Notes: generated by a model not told the origin, from the letters alone. A stretch of DNA of 64,000 bases from Glebionis coronaria (GCA_025667525.1 CM046879.1:358918752-358982751), one strand, 5' to 3'. Shown: positions 10,047 to 23,801, counted from the first letter of the stretch. Made by a program: numbers and translations.

Positions 10047-12831
10047 TGTAACACCCCATTTTGATAAATGGAATGTCACGCGTGATTATGGCGTGTCATC
10101 AAAGCATACAAGGATAAATGTCTAAACATTACATGACCATAAAGGAAATACCAGAATCAAACATCGGTATCCCAAAAGTAGAACTCATCACACACAAACA
10201 TAAGTACTGTAAATGAAAGGACTAAACAATGTCCATGGAAATGAGTATCAAAGTATAAAGAAATACCTAAAGTAAAGAAGGCTAGGAAGCTTCCAATCCA
10301 TATGCATGTACGCTTAAAGTCTACGAGCGTCCCTGAGTACCTCCCGTTTTGGGAACATGAAAAGGAAAACGGCTGAGCATAACGCTCAGTGCACGGATAT
10401 ACAAGTAAAGCATGAATAATATAAGCATATAAACATAAAGCAGCGGAAAAGACTAAGTCCTGGATAACCTGGTTATATCTTAGTAAAAACTTGTTTTATA
10501 GTTTAAAAAGCCTTATGTTTATCTTGTAAAAACTGTTTATCATATTTACTATTAGCTAATATAGGTCATGAAATATCAACGTTCATGAATACTTGGAGGG
10601 GTGATCTCGTCATGCAAATTAGAGGGGCTGCCTCTAATTTAATATACTAGTTTTTGGACAGGAGGGATCAGATCCTTGTGAAGGATGCAAGGCACACACC
10701 ACATTCACACTGAGAAATCTGCTGAAACATGTAAACAAGGATGCACCCATACGCCCCACCTAATAATAATAATATGGCCAAAAGCTAAAAGGGACGCCAC
10801 GAGCTATCACTCCGTCGTGGTGAAGTCATAATACTGGTGCCTCCAGTTTTATGGTTATGGTACATCCATAACTAGGTGAAACTAGTCATGCATGTATATG
10901 GCTTTAGGTATTCTATCTAAACATAAGCAATTCAAAAACATATAAAACATATATTGGGGAAAACAGTTAGCTGCATACGGGGAATCCTAATAAGGAAAGA
11001 ATGTCCATACTGAAAGGACGGAGAATCCGTACCTTGTGTCCAGTGAACAAAGAAGACGAACGGAAGAGAGTCCTACTTCGGTATCACTAATGCTACATAA
11101 ATACATACGTGTATAAGTATCTGATTACTGAGTATGTAACTGGTTTTATGTCATGTCTTAGCTTGTTTTATATGTTCATGTCATGTTTTACTAATTTAAG
11201 CTTATATTGTGGTTATCATGTATTCTGTCTATTCTATTAAGTATTACTTGTATTTCATGTATTATTATACTTGTTGTGTAATAATAAGTAACTTTCTAAA
11301 AAGAGCAGGTTTCCTAAAATAGAAAGTCCAAAAATAGAAAGTTACCACAAAAATAGAAAGTTTCTAAAAATAAATTTACTGCTTAAAATAGATAAGTTTC
11401 TAAAAATAGAAAGTTTCCATAATTAGATATAAGCTGGATAATTAAGCTAATTATATAAGCTTAAGTGGTTACTGATTAATATTCTAAGTCATGTAATAAA
11501 TAGTATAGTTTATTAATTATTTCATGTGAATTAAATAAACTATAGGTTAAAGTATTTAATTAAATATAACATGATTTAATTAAATAAAGGTGAAAATACT
11601 TAGGTTAAAACATGTATTATTAACTATTAATAATATAACCTAAGTCATGTAAATTAATTAATTATAAGTCTTGGTTTTAATAATTAATTAATTATATAGT
11701 CTCATTTAGATAATAGTTACCTAGGTTAAAATACATGTATTAATACTAATATTAATAACCTAAGTCATATAGAAATTAAATTAATCATGTACATTCTTTA
11801 ATTAATGTAATGTAATTCTTGTAAAAATAAACTTGTAAAAATAATTAACCTTGTAAAAACAACCCATGAACTGAACCCGTGTTTTAATTAGGCTGCCATT
11901 TTTAGCCGGCGGCCAAGACGGCCTGTGGCTGACGTTTCCTGCTGGCGGCCTAGACGGCCTGTGGCTGACGGTTCTAGCCGGCGGCCAGACGGCCTGTGGT
12001 CGCCACTGCCAAGCCAAACGCAGTCCTGCTGGCTCGGTTGAGTCTCGGCTACGACAAAACCAGAACAACCACCCTTAATAGTTTACCCACCATGATAATT
12101 AACATGTCTTTAATCTTGTTTTTAATTTTTTATTAAAAACATTCATGATTTCATGTGATTTATAAATCAAAAACATAAAAGAAAAGAGGTTAGGGTTTAT
12201 ACCGATCACGTGAATCAAAGAATGATGAACACACAACGATCCTTGCAATAAATCTAATAACAAAATCAACCGAAACACCCCTTGGAGTGATGTATACCCG
12301 GCGGCCAAAGAGCAAAGGAGAAAGAAAAATATTTTTAGGGTTTCTTGTATTTTCTAAATTCTTGAATTATGAAAATAATCTTTTCCCTTTTTCTTGTTTA
12401 GTAAATTTTAATGGGCTTGGCCCATTTCTCTTGTTGTGTCCGCGGGTAAGGGGCCCACATGGGGTAACCCGAACATTTTCCGTGACTAAATCATAAATGT
12501 GTTCTCGTGTTCATGTTTTACGTGCTTTAGTTAGTTATCGTTCGTGACTTAATATATTTATTCGTGATCGTAATAAATATACATACATACGTAATTTTAA
12601 GCTCGTGATTAATTTACGTTCATGATTTCATGTTCGTATGTTCGTGATTATAATTATTATTGAAATATTTATCGTGTGTTAATACGTAATAAATACTTAT
12701 CGTGTTATAACACGTACGTAATACTTGTAATTCTTGTTCGTGAAACGTAAACGTGCTATAAAAGGAAAGTTCTAATCATGTACATACTATCGTAAGGGTA
12801 TTATTCATGGTAAAAGCATGCGGGTTTTCCA
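10047..12831 (-). repeat. Tekay-like element, 3' LTR (left)
   Basis: Begins TGTAACACCCC and ends TTTTCCA on the plus strand. It contains an array of short AAAAATAGAAAGTTTCC units (about 11300-11430), a zone of TTAATTAATTATA palindromes, and GC-rich subunits (GGCGGCC..GACGGCCTGTGG) at 11890-12005. It lacks about 78 bp that the other LTR has near 19950-20030. No gene inside. Confidence 0.9.
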
Positions 12832-14170
12832 AATCTTCCCCCCTAAAAAGAATAATTCGTCCCCGAATTATAGATAAAGTAAACTGGAAAAGAAGAACAT
12901 ACCCGAATTCAAAATATGAAATGAGGGTAGGAAGCCCGGATAGACTCCTCTGTTTCCCAAGTGGCTTCCCGCTTGGTATGATCCCTCCAAAGGATTTTGA
13001 CGAATGGAATCGTCTTCCTTCTCGTGACTCGTTCTTGTCTGTCAGGAACTCGTTCGGGTTCTTCTATGAAAGTGAGATCTTCACGAATCTGTTCCAGTGG
13101 ATACTGAACCATGTGAAGGGGATGATACTGGTACCCTCTGAGTAAGGACACATGGAAAACATTGTGAACATGAGAAAGCTGTGGAGGTAACGCTAAACGG
13201 TAAGATACTTCACCGACTCGTTCAATGACATCAAACTGTCCGATGAATCGAGGACTGAGCTTCCCTTTGATTCCAAAACGTCTAACACCACGTGCCGGCG
13301 ACCTTAAAGAAAATGTGATCTCCTACGTTAAAATGTAAGTCCCTACGATGCTTGTTTGCATAGCTCTTCTGACGTGACCGTGCTTCTTGCAGTTTCTGCT
13401 TAGCTGTTGTGACCTTCTCATAACTCAGCTCTATAATTTCTAGTCCTTCTAGTGTTCGCTCACCAACCTGATCCTAGCAGATTGGGGCGCGACACTTCCT
13501 GCCATACAACATCTCGAAAGGTGCACACTTGAAACTTACATGCCAATTGTTGTTGTATGCAAACTCCACCAAACAGATGTAATCGTCCCAATCACCCGTC
13601 CATTCCAACGCACATGACCTCAACATGTTTTCCAATGTATGAATCGTTCGCTCCGACTGCCCGTCTGTTTGAGGATGAAAAACCGTGCTAAGCTTAAGTT
13701 GTGTACCCCAAGCTTTCTGCATACTTCTCCAGAATCGCGAAGTGAATCGGGGATCTCTGTCTGAGACGATGCTGGATGGAGCACCGTGCAGTCTCATGAT
13801 CTCCCTTTTCTAAGTATCAATGAGTTTACTGACTGAATCTTCCTTGCGGATCGGTAAGAAATGAGCTTATTTGGTAAGTCGATCAACGATAACCCAAATT
13901 GCATCGTGCTTCCTCTTTGTTGGCGGAAGACCAGTAACAAAATCCATGGTGATTTTGTCCAACTTCCACTCTAGAATATCTAACGGTTGAAGAAGACCGC
14001 CAGATCGCTGATGCTCGATCTTATCCTGCTGGCAGGTAAGACATTTGGAGACGTAAGTAGCAACATCATGTTTCATACCACTCCACCAAAAGTACTGCTT
14101 GATGTCATGGTACATCTTGGTCGAACCAGGATGAATAGAGAATGGGGAGCTATGAGCCTCAGCTAACAAT
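12832..14170 (-). pseudogene. Integrase and chromodomain of Tekay-like element, broken
   Basis: The N-terminal zinc-binding part (HSSPFSIHPG..CLTCQQ, HHCC pattern) and first catalytic Asp (KITMDFVTGLP) are in 13867-14169. The second Asp ([13 protein letters not shown]) and the Glu ([14 protein letters not shown]) are in 13474-13797. A chromodomain-like end (IPFVKILWRDH..ATWETEESIR..YPHF) lies at 12909-13151. Integrase would insert the cDNA, and the chromodomain would target it to chromatin. At least three stops or frameshifts separate the pieces, so it is dead. The catalytic D, D and E are all still present. Confidence 0.9.
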
Positions 14171-14317
14171 GCTTCCCGGAGTTCTTGATCACCAGGAACA
14201 CAAAGTCTCGTGCCCTGCCATAAGATACCATATGCATCTACTCGAAATTCTATCTACTTCTCCAAATTCTGAATTATCGCCCAGATTTCTCCATCATCCT
14301 TCTGAGCTTCCTTGATC

Positions 14318-16392
14318 TTAGAGAGTAACTACTCTAAGATTATCCCTGTAACCGTGTTGTCCACGTACCATGATCTCTATGTCTATTCGCTCCAAGTCTC
14401 TTATGATTTCCTCCTCAATTTTAATGTCGTTTATCATTCCGGACTTTCTGCTAAGTGCATCTGCCACTACATTCGCCTTGCCAGGATGATACTGCAGATT
14501 AATGTCATAATCCTTCAACAGCTCTAACCATCTCCTCTTTCTCATGTTCAATTCACGCTGGAGATATACTTCAAGCTCTTGTGGTCCGTGAAAATGTCAC
14601 ATGATTCTCCATACAAGTAGTGCCTCCATATCTTCAATGCAAACACGACTGCTGCAAGTTCCAAGTCATGCGTAGGGTAATTTTCCTCATAAGGCTTAAG
14701 CTGTCGTGAAGCGTACGCGATCACTTTCCCATGTTGCATGAGAACACAACCAAGTCCCTTCCCCGATGCATCACTGTAGATTTGAAATCCACCCGTACTA
14801 GATGGGAGAGTAATAATAGGTGCAGATACTAACTTCTGCTTCAGGTCTTTAAAGCTCTTCTCTCGTTCTTCAGTCCAGACGAATTTCTCCCCTTTTCACA
14901 TCAGTTTGGTCAATGGTAGTGCTAGGCGGGAAAAGTTCTCTACGAACCTACGATAATAACTAGCTAAGCCTATAAAGCTGCGGACTTCAGTCGCTGATGT
15001 CGGCCTTGGCCATTTGGTAATAGCCTCAACCTTCGCTGGACCCATCGTGATTCTTTCTGCTGATACAATGTGACCTAAGAATGCCACCTTGTCTAACCAG
15101 AACTCACACTTGGAGAATTTAGCATACAGCTGCTTCTGTCGAAGAATCTGTAGTACTATACGAAGATGGTCTTCGTGTTCCCCCTTTGACTTAGAAAAAA
15201 TCAGGATGTCATCGATGAAGACAATGACGAACTTGTCCAGAAAATCATGGAAGATTCTGTTCATCAAATCCATGAACACTGTTGGAGCATTGGTAAGGCC
15301 AAATGGCATGACCACAAATTCGTAGTGGCCATAGCGTGTACGGAAAGCAGTCTTGGCGATGTCTTGCTCCTTAACCCGTAGCTGATGATAGCCTGACCTT
15401 AGATCAATCTTGGAGAAATGTTTGGCCCCTTGGAGTTGGTCAAACATATCGTATATACGTGGTAGTAGATACCTATTCCTGATGGTAATCTTGTTGAGCT
15501 CGCGATAGTCTATGCAAAGACGCATACTGCCGTCCTTCTTCTAAACGAACAAGACCGGTGTGCCCCATGGATATGCGCTCGGTCGAATAAAGCCTCGTTC
15601 CAGAAGTTCTTGGAATTGATCCTTCAGCTCCTTCAACTCTATGGGATCCATGCGATAAGGAGCCTTGGAAATTGGCTCACCTCCTGGGATGAGCTCGATA
15701 TTAAATTCTACTTCACGTGCAGGTGGTATGCCCGGAAGTTCTTCTTGAAATACATCTGGAAATTCTGACACTATCGGCTGATCCTGAATTGATGGGGATT
15801 CAGCATCTATGTCATGAATAGTAGCTAGATAACCCTCGCACCCATGTGACAGTAGTGCACGTGCTTGTAGGGTTGATATGATTTGTACAAAACTTTCGGG
15901 TACGAACACGTTGTGAATGTACTCTGGTGCATTAACATCAACGAAGATGAATCGATATGAATGGCAGTCTATGGTAGCATGATGCTTGGATAGCCAATCC
16001 ATGCCCAAAATCATGTCAAAAACATTCATGTCCAGCGGAAGTGCGTCAACAGGACAAACCTTGTCGTCAAACTCTAGGGGAAGGCTCGTGTACACATGGG
16101 TTATGCGTACATAGTCTCTCAAAGGCGTGGAAATACTCATTATATTCTCAATTGGCATGGGGAGTATCCTAACATTCTTGGCATAAGCAATAGAAATGAC
16201 CGAGTGAGTAGCACCCGTATCAAACATAACACATGCAGCTTGACCATACATATACAAGATTTCAGTGATGGTACATGTAGACTTGTTGGTCTGATCGCGA
16301 GATGTCGTGTAAACGCGTCCACTAGTAGGAGGCGGCTTGGTATCAGCATGTCCTGATGTACCCTTCATCTCGCCCTTGCGGTAATCCTTCAT
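14318..16392 (-). pseudogene. Protease, reverse transcriptase and RNase H of Tekay-like element, broken
   Basis: The frame 15541-16392 holds the aspartic protease (MFDTGATHSVIS; later ILGMDWLSKH) and the start of RT (RGFIRPSAYPWG). A stop at about 15541 (GTTTAG) interrupts it, and the next frame (14896-15525) carries the RT core ([28 protein letters not shown]). RNase H follows after another stop (SDASGKGLG about 14780; TDHKSLKYI about 14570; ADALSR about 14445). The YxDD box reads IDDI. Order and motifs are those of Ty3/gypsy pol. Several substitutions look like cytosine deamination. Confidence 0.92.
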
Positions 16393-16626
16393 GCGATGGC
16401 CAGGAAGACCACACTTGAAGCATGCATCACTATCACGACGACATGGCCTTGGGTGCCTACGGTGGCAAGTAGAGCAAAGAGGATGAGTATATCCTCCAGT
16501 AGGTGTCTTGACTGGCTGAGAACCTGATAAAAACGCGATTTAATACCAATGATAGCTGGACGGCTAGGCTGTGAACCTCTCTGGTTTTGGTCCCTACCGT
16601 TACCATGATTCTTGGTAGAAGATTTA

Positions 16627-16688
16627 CTAATGTGTCAGAATTAAGAATCATAACATGTAATCATAAGAAAATGCGTAAGTATAAGGAC
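16627..16688 (-). other. Candidate intron 2 in Tekay-like gag
   Basis: In element sense it begins GTCCTT and ends CTGACACATTAG; the CTGAC could serve as branch point. At 62 bp it is near the lower size limit for plant introns. Removal keeps the gag frame open. Confidence 0.4.
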
Positions 16689-16838
16689 CTGCTGATGTTG
16701 GAGTGTCCAGCGTTGTTACGGTAATTATCATTACCGCCACGCTTATCCGTAGCAGAACGGTCGTGAGTCTGGCCATTCCCCTTGGGCTGATTAGGCTGAT
16801 GCTGAGTAGCCGGCTGAGACCGGTCCCTGTTCTTCTGT

Positions 16839-16922
16839 CTGGAAGATACAATTCAAAGAGATGAAATATTGACATATACTGAAAGAATACTGACTGGTCA
16901 CCGCTTTAATACGAATGTTTAC
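16839..16922 (-). other. Candidate intron 1 in Tekay-like gag
   Basis: In element sense it begins GTAAAC and ends with a pyrimidine-rich TTGTATCTTCCAG. It carries stops in the gag frame, and the frame is open on both sides when it is removed (RPDK before, QKNRDRSQ after). Confidence 0.55.
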
Positions 16923-17665
16923 CTCTTATCGGGTCTCTCTGCTTTCCCGAACTCATCTCTCTCCTGCAGCATCTCCAGCTTACGTGCTGCATCGGCCACC
17001 TGTGCTATCGTGTTGAACGTATCACACACCAAGTTTTTTGCGACCGATGTACGAAGAGCCCACCTGAAGTGGTGTACTTGCTCTTCAGGAGTACCTGCTG
17101 CTGCACCAAGGAAACCAGCTAAGCGAAGAAAGCGCTGCATGAACTCGTTGCTATTCTCCCCAGCTCTCTGTCAGATCCCATGGTACTCTCTCTTCAGCTT
17201 GTCGTGCTCATCCTTGGGAAAGAACTGCTCCATCACCCTATCCCTGAACTGAGCCCATGTCAAACCATCCACCCAATCATCACCTCCCTCCGACTGCTTC
17301 AGTGCTATCCACCATGCTAACACATCACCTTCGAACCGGTAGCATGCCAACCTCTACTTGAAAACAGGGTCACAGCCCATAGCATCGAGGATCATCTCAA
17401 TGTGAGCCAACCAGCTTTTAGCTTCACTGAGGCTATCTGTTCTCTCGAAAACTCCAGGACAGAGCTTATTGAATCACTCCAACCAAGTGGCGAATGTTGC
17501 TGGAGGAGGAGAAGGAGGTACTGGGTGATGCTGCTGATTGTTGGCAGCCTGAACCTCAGCCCTGATTTCGCTCCTCAGTTGAGGAAGCATAGCTTGCATT
17601 GCAGCTTGGATTGCTGCATTGAGTTGTTCCTGCTCGCGTGTGAGAACCATCTGATAGTATGACAT

Positions 17666-18080
17666 AAAATATATGATTAAACTGATTAAAACATAACTAT
17701 ATACATGAAAAAAAATTATACCAATAAATCATGAAAAAAAACTTATGCAGGAAAACTAGTACATGAATGCATGATGTAGTTTTATGAAAACTTTTGTATG
17801 CGCGAGAGTGAATGCCTATGGTCAGTTCACCCAGAATAAAAGACATGGCGAGGGGACGCCTATGGGTCAGTCCCAAATTTAAAAGTTTCGATAAAACACA
17901 TGCGACTAAATAGGGCCAGTCCTGTACCAACCATTACTTAGTCATAAACCTGCGATAATGAAATATATATGTATGCATGAAAATTATGAATGCATGAAAA
18001 CCGATTGTCAGTTCTAGGAAGACCATAGTGACTATCCACTAATCACAGGTCGTGTTTTGAGAGCCTACAGGTCGAAGCCT
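17666..18080 (-). other. Leader of Tekay-like element between primer site and gag
   Basis: About 415 bp of untranslated leader with GGTCAGT-type repeated words (17818-17880). No conserved ORF. Confidence 0.6.
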
Positions 18081-18094
18081 TGGCTCTGATACCA
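18081..18094 (-). other. Primer binding site, initiator tRNA-Met
   Basis: In element sense TGGTATCAGAGCCA, the well-known complement of the plant initiator tRNA-Met 3' end, 4 nt from the LTR at 18099. Confidence 0.9.
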
Positions 18095-18098
18095 TAAA

Positions 18099-20962
18099 TG
18101 TAACACCCCATTTTGATAAATGGAATGTCATGCGTGATTATGTCGTGTCATCAAAGCATACAAGGATAAATGTCTAAACATTACATGACCATAAAGGAAA
18201 TACCGGAATCAAACATCGGTACCCCAATAGTAGAACTCATCACACACAAACATAAGTACTGTAAATGAAAGGACTAAACAATGTCCATGGAAATGAGTAT
18301 CAAAGTATAAAGAAGTGCATAAAGTAAAGAAGGCTAGGAAGCTTCCAATCCATATGCACGTACGCTTAAAGTCTACGAGCGTCCCTGAGTACCTGCCGTT
18401 TTGAGAACATGAAAAGGAAAACGGCTGAGCATAACGCTCAGTGCACGTATATACAAGTAAAGCATGAATAATATAAGCATATAAACATGAAGCCGCGGAA
18501 AAGACTAAGTCCTGGATAACCTGGTTATATCTTAGTAAAAACTGGTTTTATAGTTTGAAAAGCCTTTTGTTTATCTTGTAAAAACTGTTTATCATATTTA
18601 CCATTAGCCAATATAGGTCATGAAATATCAACGTGCATGAATACTTGGAGGGGTGACCTTGTCATGCAAATTAGAGGGGCTGCCTCTAATTTAATATACT
18701 AGTGTTTGGGTAGGAGGGATCAGCTCCTTGTGAAGGATGCAAGGTACACACCACATTCACACTGAGAAATCTACTGAAACATGTAAACTAGGATGCACCC
18801 ATACGCCCCACCTGATAATAATAATATGGCCAAAAGCTGAAAGGAACGCCACGAGCTATCAATCCGCCGTGGTGAAGTCATAACACTGGTGCCTCCAGTG
18901 TTATGGTTATGGTACCTCCATAACTAGGTGAAACTGGTCATGCATGTATATGGCTTTAGGTATTCTAACTAAACATAAGCTATTCAAAAACATATAAAAC
19001 ATATACTCGGGAAAACAGTTGGCTGCATACGGGGAATCCTAATAAGGAAAGAATGTCCATACTGAAAGGACGAAGAATCCGTACCTTGTGTCCAGTGAAC
19101 GAAGAAGACGAACGGAAGAGAGTCCTACTTCGGTATCACTAATGCTACATAAATACATACGTGTATAAGTATCTGATTACTGAGTACGTAACTGGTTTTA
19201 TATCATGTCTTATCTTGTTTTATATGTTCATGTCATGTTTTTTTACAGATTTAAGCTTATACTGTGGTTATCATGTATTCTGTCTTTTCTGATTATGTAT
19301 TACTTGTATTTCATGTATTATTATACTTATTGTGTAATAATAAGTAACTTTCTAAAAATAACAGGTTTCTTAAAATAGGAAGTTTCCAAAAATAGAAAGT
19401 TACCAAAAATAGAAAGTTTCCAAAAATAGATTTATTGCTTAAAATAGATAAGTTTCTAAAAATAGAAATTTTCCATAATTAGATATAAGCTGGATAATTA
19501 AGCTTATTATAAAAGCTTAAGTGTTTACTGATTAATATTCTAAGTCATGTAATTAATAGTATAGTTTATTAATTATTTCATGTGAATTAAATAAACTATA
19601 GGTTAAAGTATTTAATTAAATATAACATGAATTAATTAAATAAAGTTGAAAATACTTAGGTTAAAACATGTATTATTAACTATTAATAATATAACCTAAG
19701 TCATGTAAATTAATTAATTATAAGTCATGGTTTTAATAATTAATTAATTATATAGTCTAATTAGATAATAGTTACTTAGGTTAAAATACATGTATTAATA
19801 CTAATATTAATAACCTAAGTCATGTAGAAATTAAATTAATCATGTACATGCTTTAATTAATTTAATGTATTTCTTGTAAAAATAAACTTGTAAAAATAAT
19901 TAACCTTGTATAAACAACCCATGAACCGAACCCGTGTTTTAATTACGCTGAACCAAACAATCCCTTTAGACCCTCACCACAGCCTACGACCGTGGTCTCT
20001 ATCCGGCGAACCAGACGGCCTACGGCTGCCTTTTTAGTTGGCGGCCAGGACGGCCTGTGGTTGACGTTTCCAGCCAACGGCCTAGATGGCCTGTGGCTGA
20101 CGGTTCTAGCCGGGGCCAGACGACCTGTGGTCACCACTTCCAAGCCAAACGCAGTCCTGCTGGCTCGGTTGAGTCTCGGCTACGACAAAACCAGAACAAC
20201 CACCCTTAATAGTTTACCCACCATGATAATTAACATGTCTTTAATCTTGTTTTTAATTTGTAATTAAAAACATTCATGATTTCATGTCATTTATAAATCA
20301 AAAACATAAAAGAAAAGAGGTTAGGGTTTATACCGATCACGTGAATCAAAGAATGATGAACACACAACGATCCTTGCAATAAATCGAATAACAAAATCAA
20401 CCGAAACACCCCTTAGTGTGATGTATATCCGGCGGACAAAGAGCAAAGGAGAAAGAAAAAGATTTTTAGGGTTTCTTGTATTTTCTAAATTGTTGAATTA
20501 TGAAAATAATCTTTTCCCTTTTTCTTGTTTATTAAATTTTGATGGGCTTAGCCCTTTTCTCTTGTTGTGTCCGCGGGTAAGGGGCCCACATGGGGTAACC
20601 CGAACATTTTCCGTGACTAAATCATAAATGTGTTCTCGTGTTCGTGTTTTACGTGATTTAATTAGTTATCGTTCGTGACTTAATATATTTATTCGTGATC
20701 GTAATAAATATACATACATACGTAATATTAAGTTCGTAATTAATTTACGTTCATGATTTCATGTTCGTATGTTCGTGATTATAATTATTATTGAAATAAT
20801 TATCGTGTGTTAATACGTAATAAATACTTATCGTGTTATAACACGTACGTAATACTTGTAATTCTTGTTCGTGAAACGTAAATGTGCTATAAAAGGAAAG
20901 TTCTAATCATGTACGTACTGTCGTAAGGGTACTATTCATGGTAAAAGCATGCGGGTTTTATA
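18099..20962 (-). repeat. Tekay-like element, 5' LTR (right)
   Basis: 2864 bp, collinear with 10047-12831. Its outer end reads TTTTATA where the other LTR has TTTTCCA, so two terminal bases have decayed; the GGATC duplication at 20963-20967 fixes the border. It carries one extra block of the GC-rich subrepeat. Confidence 0.9.
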
Positions 20963-21912
20963 GGATCTATGGGGCAATTACTTAAAAGTAAATTTTGTGC
21001 TACAACCCTTCCTATCTGATAGTAAAGGATCCCATGATCCTGGACCGATCTTACCTAGGATCGCAAATCCCAAATTTGTCTATGAAGAGCGGATCTAATT
21101 GTATTAGTATCTATAATTGATTTCTTATGTGTAATACTAATCGATAGGGCCTCATTGGTAAGTGCTACAAGATCTCGTGCATTGGAACCCATGGTTATGG
21201 ACCCCAAATCCATTAATATGGAACATTTTATTTTCCAAGTGAAATCCCCTAGTATATGAAAGAGTGAAAAAGTGTTCTTTATTTGTTGTGGAATAAGAAG
21301 CCTTCGTATCTTAATGCACGTATTTAATTTATTCGGAGCTATTAGAGCGGGATCAACTTTTTGGGGAATATGAGTCGAAGCAATAACAAGAATATTTCTA
21401 GTTTCATAATCCCTGGAGAGAAGGTTTGCTAATAGACCTAGGGAGAAGTAATTTGACTCATTCACATCCAGATCATGAATGTTTGGAATCCATATTATGC
21501 AAGGAGACATTGCTTTTGCTAATTCGAATTGAAGGGTGATATAAAGTTGGTCTTCATCTTCGGGCATCATATCCATAGTTAGCGCATTCATGCTTGTTAG
21601 CAGTTCCAGCTCCATATCAAGGATATCATCACTAGCATCAATATCGTCACTAGCATCAATATCGTCACTAGCATCAATATCGTCAATATCATCAATATCG
21701 ATATCATCAAAACCTTGAGACATGTTATCTAGGAACTTGTTCCGAAATACCCTAATGAAAGGAAGATAGGAGTTTTTCGGTAGGTATTTGACCAAATAAG
21801 AGCGTCCAGTTCCTATAGAACCTATCACTAAAATACCCCTAGAGAGGGATAAGGCTAAGCGGAGCGAAAACGGTTTTCCATGAGATGGGAATGAAAACTA
21901 TTAGCCCCACAC
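20963..21912 (-). pseudogene. ycf2: ycf2 fragment (upstream part), plastid-derived
   Basis: The minus-strand frame 21055-21828 shows the Ycf2 AAA-type ATPase region with P-loop [14 protein letters not shown], an expanded [15 protein letters not shown] acidic repeat (15 or 18 bp DNA repeat near 21620-21710), and [17 protein letters not shown]. It ends at a stop after WDLRS; homology continues to 20963, where the Tekay-like element interrupts it. At the other end ycf2 stops at about 21912 at a junction with gypsy RT DNA. Confidence 0.92.
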
Positions 21913-22228
21913 GTAGTTTATGGGGTGCTTTGTATATTATCGAGCACTCAATGCCATCACCATTAAAGAGAAATTCCCCATCCCAATAATTGAGGAATTG
22001 CTTGATGAATTACATGGTAGCAGGAGATTTTCTAAGCTTGATTTGAGAAGTGGTTACCATCAGATTCGGGTGTCTGAAGATGATATACACAAGACTGCAT
22101 TTCGAACTCACGAGGGCCATTACGAGTTTAGAGTTATGCCCTTTGGTTTCACTAATGCTCCAGCCTCATTTCAGGCTTTAATGAATGAGGTTTTCATGGA
22201 TTATATGAGGAAATTTGTACTGGTTTTT
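21913..22228 (+). pseudogene. Ty3/gypsy RT scrap inside the NUPT
   Basis: About 105 codons of a gypsy reverse transcriptase in the plus direction ([39 protein letters not shown]). It ends at FVLVF, immediately before the catalytic YxDD box. It begins and ends abruptly against ycf2 and ycf3 plastid sequence. It comes from a different gypsy lineage than the Tekay-like element. It looks like filler DNA captured when the NUPT pieces were joined. Confidence 0.85.
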
Positions 22229-22930
22229 CTATGGGTAAAGGATCGAATTGATAAAGTAAGCACCGTAAAGATCAATTAGCGAGGTTTTGGGCCGATAAAA
22301 AAATAACTGCTTACTTATGTCATGATGTGAGACAAACGCTAGGAATCCACTTATGTAATAAAGTGGATCCACTAAGGTATTGAGCAGCGGTGTAGGATCA
22401 GATCCCAAAGATAGTAAGTCTTTCCTTTCGAGAGTCTTTTTCAAAAATTCTATATAAATTTCTATATGATATGAAACTGAGATAGTTACCTTTCAGAAAA
22501 TTCTAATGATAGGCAAAAAGTTTGTGTTTTATTCTTCTGAAGGTGAGAGAAAAGATAAAAATAAAATCAACCGGAGAATCCAAACTTAAGATTTAAGTTT
22601 GAAACTTATTTGATTAACTTCTTTTCATTAACTCTAAAAGCAGGATACATCTACGAGAAACCTTATTCACTATGGTAGAGTCAAATGGGATACAAAAAGA
22701 GTTAACTTTTGAGCCGTATGAGGTAGGAAACTCTCAAGTACGGTTCGAAGGGAAGGAATTAACCCACCTATTCCGACCGGGGAGAACAGGCCATTCGGCA
22801 GGGGGATTCTGAAATTGCGGAGGCTTGGTTCGACCAAGCCGCTAAGTATTGGAAACAGGCTATAACACTGACTCTTGGTAATTATATTGAAGCTCATAAT
22901 TGGTTGAAGATCATTAGACGTTTCGAATAA
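22229..22930 (+). pseudogene. ycf3: ycf3 (pafI) intron 2 and exon 3, plastid-derived
   Basis: The first 550 bp are intron-like with a group II domain V at about 22712-22752 (GAGCCGTATGAGG..GTACGGTTCG). The last exon runs from about 22778 to the TAA at 22928-22930; [14 protein letters not shown] and [12 protein letters not shown] are readable. The encoded tetratricopeptide protein assists photosystem I assembly in plastids. Exons 1 and 2 are missing. Confidence 0.88.

Positions 22931-23801
<871 letters not shown>

Larger units (their letters stand above)
16393..17665 (-). pseudogene. Gag of Tekay-like element with two candidate introns
   Basis: Starts at 17665 (or the inner Met at 17647). The capsid-like middle includes AQFRDRVMEQFFPKDEHDK and EFMQRFLRLAGF (about 17140-17260). 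A CCHC knuckle sits near 16385-16430 (CFKCGLPGHRMKDY, with Tyr in place of the last Cys). An in-frame TGA (about 17170) and others break it. Two segments, 16839-16922 (84 bp) and 16627-16688 (62 bp), start GT and end AG in element sense; removing them lets the frame run on. A third, 23 bp GT..AG stretch near 16530 also shifts frame but is too short for an intron. Confidence 0.8.
10047..20962 (-). mobile_element. Tekay-like Ty3/gypsy chromovirus inserted in ycf2 NUPT
   Basis: A full-length 10.9 kb element on the minus strand. LTRs lie at 10047-12831 and 18099-20962. GGATC occurs at 10042-10046 and 20963-20967 as target duplication, and joining the two flanks restores the ycf2 order. Order of parts in element sense: LTR, initiator tRNA-Met primer site (18081-18094), gag, protease, RT, RNase H, integrase, chromodomain, purine tract (revcomp of 12832-12850, AGGGGGGAAG), LTR. 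All coding parts carry stops or frameshifts, mostly C-to-T/G-to-A. The chromodomain after integrase supports a chromovirus; the Tekay clade is inferred. Confidence 0.9.

Noticed and set aside
9166..10059. ycf2, psbD, rpl23, rps16, ycf3 and trnI-CAU as working genes
   Set aside because: All are truncated or carry stops or frameshifts and sit in a rearranged nuclear insertion surrounded by retrotransposon DNA; the window is not a plastome.
16520..16545. Third, 23 bp GT..AG segment in Tekay-like gag as an intron
   Set aside because: Far below the size plants can splice; more likely a small insertion or the remnant of a deleted intron.
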